From Streptomycetaceae bacterium (GTDB lineage Bacteria; Actinomycetota; Actinomycetes; Nanopelagicales; Nanopelagicaceae), in contig JAIXPU010000099.1 in assembly GCA_027486075.1 (NCBI GenBank), forward strand, positions 1 through 11,218: a stretch of 11,218 bases of DNA. Reading direction: 5' to 3'. The translations under genes and the position numbers were made by a program. The notes beneath the pieces are model-generated. The model ran no database searches, was not told the origin of the DNA, and worked only from the letters and a program-made list of their open reading frames with translations. Positions 1 to 6,264 of this stretch are shown here, one piece after another. Numbering within the stretch: position 1 is the stretch's first letter; each line of letters begins with the position of its first letter.

Positions 1-869
1 AGGCCAGCTAGCGCAACAATTTCTCCCTTACGAACGGTAAATGAGACGTTACGGAAATACGCTGGGTTGGTGAGGTCATTAACCTCAAGAACTACATCGC
101 CGATCGTGTGCTCTGTCTTAGGAAAGAGCTCGGTGAGTTCGCGGCCCACCATCTCTTTAATGACTTTTTGAAGATCTGTATTTGCAATGGTGTTCTCTGA
201 GACCGTTGCGCCATCGCGCATGACGGTGATGAAGTCAGAGATTGCAAATACTTCATCGAGGCGGTGGCTCACAAAGATAACTGCCTTGTTCGCTGCGCGC
301 AGATTGCGCATCACGGTCATGAGGCGTTCTACTTCAGAGGCTGAGAGCGCAGCAGTGGGCTCATCCATCAAGATGATGTTGGCATTCATTGAGAGCGCCT
401 TTGCAATTTCAACAACTTGTTGATCTGCAATAGAGAGCCCACGTGCTTGACGCTTCGGATCTAGCTCAACGCCCAACTCTTTAAAGAGTTTGCGCGCTTG
501 AGATTCTGCCTCTTTCCAATCGATGGCAATACCCTTTTTAGGTTGACGCCCAACAAAGACATTTTCGGCAAGAGAGAGATCAAGAAAGAGTGATGGCTCT
601 TGATAGATAACCGCAATACCTTGATCGATGGAGGCTTGTGGTGATCCAGAGATAAATGGCGCACCACCTAAGGTAATTGTTCCGGCATCGTGCTCGTGTA
701 CACCCGCGAGAATCTTGAGCATGGTTGATTTACCAGCTCCGTTTTCTCCTAGGAGCGCGTGAATCTCACCAGCACGGACTGAGAGATTTGTTCCGCGAAG
801 TGCAATTGCACCTCCAAATCTTTTCTTCACATCCTTCATCTCAAGAAGAAGGTCGCCCTTGTTTGCCAA
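1..869 (-). CDS. Sugar ABC transporter ATP-binding protein (RbsA/MglA type), 3' part cut off by window edge
   Basis: Cytoplasmic ATPase of a carbohydrate ABC importer; the family has two fused ABC domains in about 500 residues. The window holds 289 codons: all of the first nucleotide-binding domain and the start of the second. Visible are Walker A GENGAGKST (41-49), Q-loop Q90 in YQEPS, a signature-like LSIADQQVVEIAKAL (145-159) of the kind seen in sugar ABC ATPases, Walker B IILMDE (165-170) and H-loop H202. The sequence ends in ALAG, just before the expected second nucleotide-binding loop. The start is a TTG, chosen because AGGAGA sits 5 nt upstream; the first ATG is codon 11. It is divergent from the UxaA-family cassette, so a sugar or sugar acid is the likely cargo, but the substrate cannot be read from the ATPase. 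Permease and binding protein genes probably lie to the left. Confidence 0.93.
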   Translation of the reverse strand, partial: MANKGDLLLEMKDVKKRFGGAIALRGTNLSVRAGEIHALLGENGAGKSTMLKILAGVHEHDAGTITLGGAPFISGSPQASIDQGIAVIYQEPSLFLDLSLAENVFVGRQPKKGIAIDWKEAESQARKLFKELGVELDPKRQARGLSIADQQVVEIAKALSMNANIILMDEPTAALSASEVERLMTVMRNLRAANKAVIFVSHRLDEVFAISDFITVMRDGATVSENTIANTDLQKVIKEMVGRELTELFPKTEHTIGDVVLEVNDLTNPAYFRNVSFTVRKGEIVALAG

Positions 870-874
870 TGCAG

Positions 875-880
875 TCTCCT
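875..880 (-). promoter_or_regulatory. Shine-Dalgarno site deciding a TTG start
   Basis: AGGAGA on the minus strand lies 5 nt before the TTG at 869-867. This good match at good spacing is why the TTG is preferred over the downstream ATG at codon 11 of the ABC ATPase gene. Confidence 0.75.
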
Positions 881-967
881 GTCTAGTTATTGCTTGTCTT
901 GCCTCGATTGTTGTGGAATCTTATTCAGTAAAGTTCCAACGTACTAGAGATTTAGGCGCTTGGTTTT

Positions 968-1007
968 CGAAGAGTTATTGCGCCCTCTTCGTTATTGAAC
1001 AATTCAA
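968..1007. repeat. Overlapping inverted and direct repeats, candidate operator
   Basis: CGAAGAG (968-974) and CTCTTCG (985-991) form a perfect 7-bp inverted repeat with a 10-bp spacer. GTTATTG occurs at 974-980 and again at 991-997, 17 bp apart. The second copy runs into TTGAA-CAA-TTCAA (995-1007), another dyad. The position between divergent sugar genes fits regulator binding. The bound protein is unknown; the nearby LacI-family protein is the obvious candidate. Confidence 0.4.
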
Positions 1008-1074
1008 GGCGCTACCCGCCAGATACCTTGATAACAAAATGTTAGAAGCCGTTCCCGGCAATCGCTCTCGTTCC

Positions 1075-1104
1075 CCTTATCCGATGCAGATAGATTCGAT
1101 AAGG
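1075..1104 (+). promoter_or_regulatory. Hairpin occluding the SD of the uxaA small subunit
   Basis: CCTTATC (1075-1081) pairs perfectly with GATAAGG (1098-1104). After a bulged C at 1082, GA (1083-1084) pairs with TC (1096-1097), leaving an 11-nt loop. The 3' arm contains the AAGG of the Shine-Dalgarno site (AAGGTGG, 1101-1107, 7 nt before the ATG at 1115). In RNA this would mask the ribosome site; in DNA the same dyad could be an operator. Confidence 0.45.
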
Positions 1105-1114
1105 TGGCGCCCTG

Positions 1115-1390
1115 ATGAGAAAAGTTCTGATTCTTGATGCGCGCGACAATATTGCAGTCTGCCTCGCCGACCTTGCTGAGGGCGATGTCGTGCAGCAAGA
1201 TGACATCACAATCACTGTAAAGAACAAGATTCCTCGTGGCCACAAGATTGCAACGAGAGAGATTGCCAAGAACGATGGCATCATCAAATACGGCGAGCGA
1301 ATGGGACATGCAGTAGCTCCCATTGCAATCGGAGAACATGTCCATGTCCATAACATTCTGGGCGACCGACTATCAGCGGAGCAGGTATGA
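1115..1390 (+). CDS. UxaA-family dehydratase small subunit (SAF domain)
   Basis: This 91-residue protein matches the N-terminal SAF domain of altronate dehydratase (UxaA), or the small subunit of split enzymes such as sulfolactate sulfo-lyase SuyA. Visible family features are D-x-R-D-N-I-A-V near 8-15, LADLAEGD at 17-24, PRGHKIATREIA around 40-51, IIKYGERMGHAVAPIAIG from 56 and EHVHVHN near 74-80. The fused family enzyme has about 500 residues with SAF at its front; here it is a separate gene. The start ATG follows AAGGTGG at 7 nt. Its stop overlaps the next start (ATGA at 1387-1390), so translation is probably coupled. Expected role: part of a cytoplasmic sugar-acid dehydratase or related lyase. 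The substrate is unknown; altronate, galactarate or sulfolactate-like compounds are possible. Confidence 0.85.
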   Translation: MRKVLILDARDNIAVCLADLAEGDVVQQDDITITVKNKIPRGHKIATREIAKNDGIIKYGERMGHAVAPIAIGEHVHVHNILGDRLSAEQV

Positions 1391-2205
1391 CAATCTCAAT
1401 CAAGGGCTTTGATCATGGCAATCGCGGCGCAGGTATTCGCAACCACCAATTAATTCTTCCCACCGTTGTCTGTTCTACTCACGTATCACGCCGCATTGCG
1501 ACAGAAGTTGGAGCCGTTACCTTCGCTCACCAACATGGTTGCGGAATCATCGGTGATGATGTCGCTGGTATTGATAACTTCTTTGTTTCACTCGCTGACC
1601 ATCCCAATGTCGCTTCAGTTCTTGCAGTTGGGTTAGGTTGCGAAACTATTCAGAGCCAAGAGCTCGCGGCCAAATTACTGAGTCGCAACAAGTCGACGCA
1701 ATATCGCATCATTCAAGAAAGTGGCGGAGTAGAAGGAACTGTCGCAGCTGGAGTAAAGGCTGCGCACGAACTTTCAGAAGCATTTCCATCAGCGCCTGCA
1801 GCCGTTGTCAAACTACGAGTTGGCCTCGATTTTGGTCGTGAAGTTAGTAGCGCTGCAGCCCTGCAGCAGTTACTTAAAGATGAGGGATGCGATGTTGTAG
1901 TTGCGCACTCTGAGGCAAGTTCGGCCGAGACCTTCTCAAAGCTTTCGCAGGAAAATGTTCACGTGATTATCAGCTTCCCAAGTGATAGCCAGCCAGCCTC
2001 AGGATTTCCGCTGATTCCAGTAATTAATGTGGCAGGTAGCGGAGTCCTACATATGGCGATCCGCGGAGACTTTGATATCGATGAAAGTACTTTGCTCACT
2101 GGAATCGTTGAGCTCTTGACGACCGTTGCTGCAGGAAGCGAGACAGTTGCAGAAAAGAGCAAGAGCGGCGAAATTAGAGCGCCGAGAGTTGTGAGAAGCG
2201 CGTAA
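1387..2205 (+). CDS. UxaA-family large-subunit paralogue A, shortened, with HGCG and GLGCE motifs
   Basis: This 272-residue protein begins like the central domain of altronate/galactarate dehydratases (GNRGAGIRN near 11-19, then LPTVVCS). It keeps the family motifs H50-G-C52-G and V-G-L-G-C85-E-x-x-Q. It lacks the next hallmark, LECGGSD: at the corresponding place it reads VVKLRVGLDFG (140-150). About 100 residues of the usual C-terminal domain are missing, but the end (LIPVINVAGSGVLHMAI, then DFDIDES) still aligns with the last part of the neighbour (IMPTIKVSTNTPMYESI, then LIDLDAG). It therefore appears to be a degenerate, shortened copy of the downstream gene rather than a fragment of it. 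It overlaps the small subunit by ATGA and the next gene by TAATG, suggesting stoichiometric synthesis. Probable role: partner in a heteromeric sugar-acid dehydratase. Confidence 0.8.
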   Translation: MTISIKGFDHGNRGAGIRNHQLILPTVVCSTHVSRRIATEVGAVTFAHQHGCGIIGDDVAGIDNFFVSLADHPNVASVLAVGLGCETIQSQELAAKLLSRNKSTQYRIIQESGGVEGTVAAGVKAAHELSEAFPSAPAAVVKLRVGLDFGREVSSAAALQQLLKDEGCDVVVAHSEASSAETFSKLSQENVHVIISFPSDSQPASGFPLIPVINVAGSGVLHMAIRGDFDIDESTLLTGIVELLTTVAAGSETVAEKSKSGEIRAPRVVRSA

Positions 2206-3368
2206 TGACATCACCACTTAAAGCGTATAAGCGCGCCAATGGCGCATGGGGTCTACGTAACCAAGTACTTATCTTGCCGATGCATTCTGCGCTTTCATCA
2301 ACTGCTCGCGCAATCGCTGATGGATCCGATGGCGCTGTTGCAATTAGCCACGACTGGTCAGGCGAGAAAGATAACGATCTAGCGCGCATTATCTTCACCT
2401 TAAGTGGCTATGCCTCTAACCCAAATATCTTTGCCACCATCTTTCTCTCTATCGGAAACCCAGAAGAAGAGCAGATCATTAAGGGCGCGCAGGCACTTGG
2501 CCTGACTCGCTTTACCAATCTTTTGTTGCCAGAAATCGGCTCTATGGAGAAGTTGCAGCAAGAGGCAATCACACTTGCCAATGGATATGTCAAAGAGGCA
2601 GGCGCGCAAGAGCGCGTTGATGCGCCATGGAGCGCCATTGTTCTCGGCCTTGAATGCGGCGGCTCTGATGCGCTCTCTGGAATTACCGCCAACCCAGCGC
2701 TCGGTGTTGCCAGCGATCGCCTCGTTGAGTTAGGCGCATCATCAGTACTTGGTGAAACCACTGAAATTCTTGGAGCAGAGCATCTCCTAGCCGCTCGTGC
2801 CATTGATCCAGCCGTTGGTAAGAAGATTGTTGAGATGGTTGCACGCTATGAAGATTCGATTAACTATGAAGGTATTGATATCCGCGGAGCGCAGCCTTCT
2901 CGTGGAAATATCGAAGGCGGGCTTTCTACTCTTGAAGAGAAATCACTAGGTGCTGCGAAGAAAGCTGGCAATGCGCCCTTTACTGGCACCCTTGAATTTG
3001 GCGAAATCCCTAAGGTTGCAGGTCTCTACTTCATGGATACACCTGGACATGACATTGAACAGTTGGCTGGCTTCGGCGCAGGCCATATCAACGTCGTTGT
3101 CTTCACCTCAGGCCGCGGTACTCCAACCGGCTCTGCCATCATGCCGACCATTAAGGTTTCAACAAATACGCCTATGTATGAATCAATTCCAGATCTGATT
3201 GATCTCGATGCCGGCACTATCGCCGATGGAATTGAAACTCTGGCCCAAGTCGGCGATCGCATCTTTGATGAAATCGTTCAAGTCGCGAACGGAAAATTAA
3301 CCAAGGCTGAACGCGGCGGCCACCATGAGTTCGCTCTTTCGAGAATGTATAAGACGGTGGTCAAGTAA
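2205..3368 (+). CDS. UxaA-family large-subunit paralogue B with LECGGSD motif
   Basis: This 387-residue protein is a full-length C-terminal part (central plus C domain) of the altronate/galactarate dehydratase family, similar in size to separate large subunits such as SuyB. Strong hallmarks are LGLECGGSDALSGITANPA (147-165; E150, C151, D155), ETTEILGAEHLL (184-195), a P-S-x-G-N-x-x-GGL region (231-240), FMDTPG (276-281), GGRG-like SGRGTPTGS (302-310) and ATNTP-like STNTPMY (319-325). The front domain has lost the cysteine motifs found in the upstream paralogue: SHDWSGE (48-54) stands where HGxGCG is expected, and LSIGNPEEEQ (81-90) where VGLGCE-x-x-Q is expected. The start overlaps the upstream stop. 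The reaction is probably dehydration of a sugar acid to a 2-keto-3-deoxy acid, but a sulfo-lyase type reaction cannot be excluded. Confidence 0.87.
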   Translation: MTSPLKAYKRANGAWGLRNQVLILPMHSALSSTARAIADGSDGAVAISHDWSGEKDNDLARIIFTLSGYASNPNIFATIFLSIGNPEEEQIIKGAQALGLTRFTNLLLPEIGSMEKLQQEAITLANGYVKEAGAQERVDAPWSAIVLGLECGGSDALSGITANPALGVASDRLVELGASSVLGETTEILGAEHLLAARAIDPAVGKKIVEMVARYEDSINYEGIDIRGAQPSRGNIEGGLSTLEEKSLGAAKKAGNAPFTGTLEFGEIPKVAGLYFMDTPGHDIEQLAGFGAGHINVVVFTSGRGTPTGSAIMPTIKVSTNTPMYESIPDLIDLDAGTIADGIETLAQVGDRIFDEIVQVANGKLTKAERGGHHEFALSRMYKTVVK

Positions 3369-3456
3369 CGCCTTTTTGAACGCGCTCAGCGCCGATTTAC
3401 GCGTAACCCTTGAACGCAATTGACTTTGCTCAATTGAACAGTCCATCATTGCCGCT
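3369..3456. promoter_or_regulatory. lacI promoter with inverted repeat, candidate autoregulatory operator
   Basis: CAATTGA (3417-3423) and TCAATTG (3430-3436) form a perfect 7-bp inverted repeat with a 6-bp spacer. It overlaps a -35-like TTGACT (3420-3425). A -10-like CATCAT (3444-3449) follows after 18 bp and ends 7 nt before the ATG at 3457. No Shine-Dalgarno site precedes that ATG, so a leaderless mRNA is likely and the dyad is placed to block the promoter. TTGAAC also occurs at 3376, 3410 and 3434. An 11-bp dyad GCGCT-C-AGCGC lies at 3382-3392. No terminator with a T-tract is seen after the uxaA cassette. Confidence 0.45.
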
Positions 3457-4536
3457 ATGACAATCAGCCTGCGCGATATCGCCAAGAAGGCGGGGGTATC
3501 AGTCGGTACCGCCTCCAATGTGCTTAACCGCCCTGGCATCGTCTCTCCAGAAACGGCAAAACGCGTTCAACAAGTAATCGAGGAGATGGGCTACAACCCC
3601 AACGGTTACGTGAAACAGATGTCAGCTGGCCATAGCCGCACCTTGGGCCTAGTCGTCCCGAACGTGTCCAATCCATTCTTTGCCGAGGTTGCCCGTGGCG
3701 TTGAAGATGCTGCCGCCAAGAAAAATTACGCGGTCTTTATCTGTAACACCGGTGAGAGTAATCAACGCGAAGAGCGCTTTATGAGCGTTCTCATTGAACA
3801 GATGGTTAAAGGCGTATTGATCACTCCTACAAGTATGAAGCCAGCCCACATCAAGGCGCTCAAAGAGCGCGGAATATCTGTGACTCTCATTGATGCTGCC
3901 GGCAAAACTTCCACCGAATGCTCAGTATCGGTAAACGATGTGCGTGGTGGTGAGATTGCCATTGAACATCTGGCGTCTCTTAATCACACAAGCATTGCCT
4001 GGGTCTGTGGCCCTGCCACTATTCCGCAAGCAGCCGATCGCTCTAAGGGCGTAGCTGCAGCTGCAAAATCTCTTAAGCTAAAGATCTCCCCAATAACAAC
4101 TGGAACGATGACCTTTGCGGCTGGTGAGGAGGCTGTTGAAGAATTTCTCGCTTTAGAAAGTAGACCAACTGCAATCTTCTGCGCCAATGATCTGCTTGCT
4201 CTCGGCATGATGCGCGGACTCATTGCTCGCGGAGTGCGAATTCCTGAAGAGGTTTCCATCATCGGCTATGACGATATTGAGTTTGCTCCATCTGCAGCAG
4301 TTCCACTTACATCTATTGCCCAACCTGCCTACCAACTTGGAACAGTGGCAGCTCAACTCTTGCTCTCAGAGTGCGAAGGAATCGAAACGCACGCCCATCA
4401 AGAGGTGCACTTTCAGCCTGAACTAGTTGTTCGTAACTCTACGCGCGATGTAGCAAGCGCGCGTGCCGAGGCTGTAGTTCGTCGAGAGTACGCACACCTA
4501 GCAACTTCATATTTCGGATCATCTGGCCCTGCATAA
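3457..4536 (+). CDS. LacI-family transcriptional regulator
   Basis: DNA-binding repressor or activator with a sugar-sensing domain. Residues 4-25 form the LacI helix-turn-helix (LRDIAKKAGVSVGTASNVLN), followed by NRPGIVSPETAKRVQQVIEEMGYNPN and a hinge at about 52-61 that reads KQMSAGHS instead of the more usual R-S-L-A-x-G. The periplasmic-binding-protein-like core begins at TLGLVVPNVSNPFF (62-75) and includes VNDVRGG (159-165), ADRSKG (193-198), FCANDLLALG (241-250) and GYDDIEFAP (270-278). At 359 residues it is longer than the usual 330-345: about 28 residues after VVRNSTRD are antisense to the end of lldD. It sits just downstream of the uxaA cassette and is the most likely regulator of it and of the ABC transporter. 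The effector is unknown. Confidence 0.92.
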   Translation: MTISLRDIAKKAGVSVGTASNVLNRPGIVSPETAKRVQQVIEEMGYNPNGYVKQMSAGHSRTLGLVVPNVSNPFFAEVARGVEDAAAKKNYAVFICNTGESNQREERFMSVLIEQMVKGVLITPTSMKPAHIKALKERGISVTLIDAAGKTSTECSVSVNDVRGGEIAIEHLASLNHTSIAWVCGPATIPQAADRSKGVAAAAKSLKLKISPITTGTMTFAAGEEAVEEFLALESRPTAIFCANDLLALGMMRGLIARGVRIPEEVSIIGYDDIEFAPSAAVPLTSIAQPAYQLGTVAAQLLLSECEGIETHAHQEVHFQPELVVRNSTRDVASARAEAVVRREYAHLATSYFGSSGPA

Positions 4537-5668
4537 TTGTCAGCGCGCGTTCGACGCCATCTTGTCCGCCAGCCATGAGGCCATAGAGATAAGCGCGACC
4601 GATGTAGGTGAAGTTAGCGCCATGAGCGATTGCCGCTAAAACATCTGCGCCATGCATGATGCCGGTATCGATATGAAGTTCGAAGTCTTTCTTAAACTCC
4701 TTCTTAATATCTGCAAGTAGGTGCAACGGAATTGGCGCCTTATCGAGCTGACGCCCTCCATGGTTAGAGAGCAGTACTGCGTCTGCGCCTAACTTGGCCG
4801 CCATCTTGGCATCTTCTAGATTCTGCACACCCTTCACGATGAGATTGCCATCCCACTCTTGGCGAATCCATTTGAGATCTTCGAATGTCATAGTTGGGTC
4901 AAACATGTAATCAAGAAGTTCTGCAACTGTTCCGTTCCAGGAGGACATTGATGCAAATTCAATGGCAGGAGTGGTTAAGAAGTTCATCCACCAAGCTGGT
5001 CGGGGAATGGCATTGAGCAGAGTCTTCACAGTCAGAGTTGGCGGAATGGTTAGACCGTTATAGGTATCGCGCAATCTGTGACCTGCAGCTGGAACATCGA
5101 CAGTTAAGTGAAGGGTCTTCACACCGGCGCGACGAGCGCGTTCAACCAGCGCCATTGATCCTTCACGATCTTTCCACATATAGAGCTGGAACCAGTTGTC
5201 GCCGCTAGGGGCTGCCTTTACGACATCTTCGATAGAAGTTGTTCCAAGTGTTGAAAGCGAGAAAGGAATGCCAAATTTTTCAGCAGCACGAGCGCCAGCG
5301 ATTTCACCTTCGGTCTGCATCAAGCGGGTAAACCCCGTTGGTGCGATTCCCATCGGCATTTGATGGGTAACTCCAAAGACTTCACGCGTCAGATCTACAT
5401 TAGATACATCGCGCAAAATATTTGGAACGAGTTCGATATCGCGAAATGCTTGTCGCGCTCTATCCAGTGATGCCTCAGATTCTGCAGCGCCATCGGTGTA
5501 ATCAAATGGTCCTTGTGGCGTGCGCTTCTTAGCAATATCGCGAAGATCCCAGATAGTTGCAGCGCGAGTTAAGCGCGCTTTTTTGCGATTAAATGAAGGT
5601 CCACGAAAGCGCATCAACTGCGCAAGCTTTACAGGGTTCGGCAGCTGGCGCTTTACGTTCTTAGACAT
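4439..5668 (-). CDS. lldD: FMN-dependent L-lactate dehydrogenase, LldD2 type
   Basis: Oxidises L-lactate to pyruvate with FMN, passing electrons to the respiratory chain; a membrane-associated flavoenzyme of the alpha-hydroxy-acid oxidase family. The 409 residues match actinobacterial LldD2 over the full length. Active-site residues by family correspondence are Y57 (FDYTDG), Y163 (QLYMW), D191 (TVDVP), K279 (IVKG), H303 and R306 (SNHGGRQLD). FMN-site sequences are PMGIAPTG (105-112), IDTGIMHGADV (333-343) and IGRAYLYG (356-363). The D-T-G-I-M form, rather than D-G-G-V-R, is normal in the mycobacterial LldD2 group, so I do not treat it as a defect. The start ATG follows a TAAGAT hexamer at 6 nt. 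Its 3' end overlaps lacI tail-to-tail. Family alternatives such as glycolate or mandelate oxidation are less likely. Confidence 0.93.
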   Translation of the reverse strand: MSKNVKRQLPNPVKLAQLMRFRGPSFNRKKARLTRAATIWDLRDIAKKRTPQGPFDYTDGAAESEASLDRARQAFRDIELVPNILRDVSNVDLTREVFGVTHQMPMGIAPTGFTRLMQTEGEIAGARAAEKFGIPFSLSTLGTTSIEDVVKAAPSGDNWFQLYMWKDREGSMALVERARRAGVKTLHLTVDVPAAGHRLRDTYNGLTIPPTLTVKTLLNAIPRPAWWMNFLTTPAIEFASMSSWNGTVAELLDYMFDPTMTFEDLKWIRQEWDGNLIVKGVQNLEDAKMAAKLGADAVLLSNHGGRQLDKAPIPLHLLADIKKEFKKDFELHIDTGIMHGADVLAAIAHGANFTYIGRAYLYGLMAGGQDGVERALTIMQGQMIRNMKLLGVRTLDELQPRHARLLHRA

Positions 5669-5674
5669 GCGCCT

Positions 5675-5680
5675 ATCTTA
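5675..5680 (-). promoter_or_regulatory. Putative leaderless -10 hexamer of lldD
   Basis: TAAGAT on the minus strand ends 6 nt before the lldD ATG (5668), in the 15-nt gap after the yqhA stop. Only a weak AGG precedes the ATG, too close to act well as a ribosome site. No convincing -35 is seen at 16-18 bp; CTGACA at 5709-5704 is 23 bp away. Confidence 0.45.
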
Positions 5681-5683
5681 GAA

Positions 5684-6199
5684 CTATCGCTGGGATTTAT
5701 GCTTGTCAGCCATCATGTCCATAAGCGCGAAGAGCACGCCAGAGACTACGAATGTCATATGAATACCGATGCGCCATCCTTCACGGTTGGCATCGAATGT
5801 GCCTTCCTTCATGAAGTCTTTGAGCAGTTCAATAACAGAGATGGCTACGAGCGAACCAATCAACTTAATCTTTAGGCCGCTGTAATCAACAAAGCCCATC
5901 CAGTGTGGACGATCTTTGGCATCTTCTGCCACTGCAATCTTTGAAACGAAGTTTTCGTAACCGGCAAAGAGAACGATGATGATTAAGTTGCCGAGCAATA
6001 CTGTGTCAAGGAGTTCGAGAACTTGCAAGGTCACTTCACTCGTTGTGGACTCAGTCATATGAGTAACCATGTGCCAGAAGGCATGGAAGAAACGGTAAAT
6101 GATTGGAATCAGCGCAAGTAAAAGTCCGACATAAAGTGGGGCAAGCAACCAACGGCCGGCGAAGATTGATTTTTCAATAAAGTTCTCAAGGCTCTTCAT
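5684..6199 (-). CDS. yqhA: YqhA/UPF0114 family inner-membrane protein
   Basis: Small integral membrane protein of unknown biochemical function. From the chosen start it has 171 residues, close to E. coli YqhA, and it shares the family pattern: ENFIEKSIFAGRWLLAPLY at the front, LLDTVLLGNLIIIVLFAGYENFVSKI in the middle, a W-x-G-F-V-D-Y-S-G-L-K-x-K segment, LVAISVIELLKDFM, and IHMTFVVSGVLFALMDMM near the end. There are about four hydrophobic helices (roughly 17-36, 63-83, 108-124 and 143-160). The frame is open 16 codons further upstream, but that extension (with C, D, C, D) does not look like the family, and the chosen ATG follows GATAAT at 6 nt. It lies directly upstream of lldD on the same strand with a 15-nt gap, so the two may be co-transcribed. 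Confidence 0.9.
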   Translation of the reverse strand: MKSLENFIEKSIFAGRWLLAPLYVGLLLALIPIIYRFFHAFWHMVTHMTESTTSEVTLQVLELLDTVLLGNLIIIVLFAGYENFVSKIAVAEDAKDRPHWMGFVDYSGLKIKLIGSLVAISVIELLKDFMKEGTFDANREGWRIGIHMTFVVSGVLFALMDMMADKHKSQR

Positions 6200-6205
6200 G
6201 GCGAA

Positions 6206-6211
6206 ATTATC
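6206..6211 (-). promoter_or_regulatory. Putative leaderless -10 hexamer of yqhA
   Basis: GATAAT (5 of 6 to TATAAT) on the minus strand ends 6 nt before the ATG at 6199. The spacing supports this internal ATG over the longer open frame starting at 6247. No clear -35 is seen. Confidence 0.5.
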
Positions 6212-6252
6212 GCAGTCAGCAGCGCAAATGCCGTTGAACTCGCCCAATAGGG

Positions 6253-6258
6253 CAGAAT
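6253..6258 (+). promoter_or_regulatory. Putative leaderless -10 hexamer of the PLP decarboxylase
   Basis: CAGAAT ends 6 nt before the ATG at 6265, with no strong Shine-Dalgarno site between. It lies in the 65-bp divergent gap with yqhA. The hexamer is a weaker match than its neighbours, and no good -35 is seen. Confidence 0.35.
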
Positions 6259-6264
6259 CACCTC

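Larger units (their letters stand above)
870..1114. promoter_or_regulatory. Divergent control region between ABC ATPase and uxaA cassette
   Basis: This 245-bp gap separates two divergent sugar-related genes and must hold promoters for both. I see no convincing -35/-10 pair for either direction. It does contain several symmetric elements: CGAAGAG at 968-974 with CTCTTCG at 985-991; a GTTATTG direct repeat at 974-980 and 991-997; TTGAACAATTCAA at 995-1007; and a hairpin at 1075-1104. An open frame of 92 codons that starts inside the ATPase gene and crosses this gap resembles nothing recognisable. Confidence 0.6.

Noticed and set aside
859..1137. Open frame of 92 codons crossing the ABC/uxaA control region
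   Set aside because: It begins inside the ABC ATPase gene, runs through the control region into the uxaA start, resembles no family and has no good ribosome site.
1004..1356. Two open frames on the minus strand opposite the uxaA small subunit
   Set aside because: They are antisense to a gene with clear SAF-domain homology and show no recognisable motifs.
1115..3368. Possibility that the three UxaA genes are one gene broken by frameshifts
   Set aside because: Each large-subunit gene has its own copy of the N-terminal domain and a full reading frame, and junctions are clean ATGA and TAATG overlaps. This is a split and duplicated system, not a pseudogene.
3382..3392. GCGCT-C-AGCGC dyad as terminator of the uxaA cassette
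   Set aside because: The loop would be one base and no T-tract follows. At most it is an operator half-site arrangement.
4639..4672. LldD motif D-T-G-I-M instead of D-G-G-V-R as a damaged FMN site
   Set aside because: The mycobacterial LldD2 group has the same form, so it is a clade feature; the catalytic His and Arg in SNHGGRQ are intact.
6200..6247. Longer N-terminus for YqhA (16 extra codons)
   Set aside because: The extra residues do not resemble the family, overlap the decarboxylase promoter area, and the ATG at 6199 has a well-placed GATAAT and family-typical sequence.
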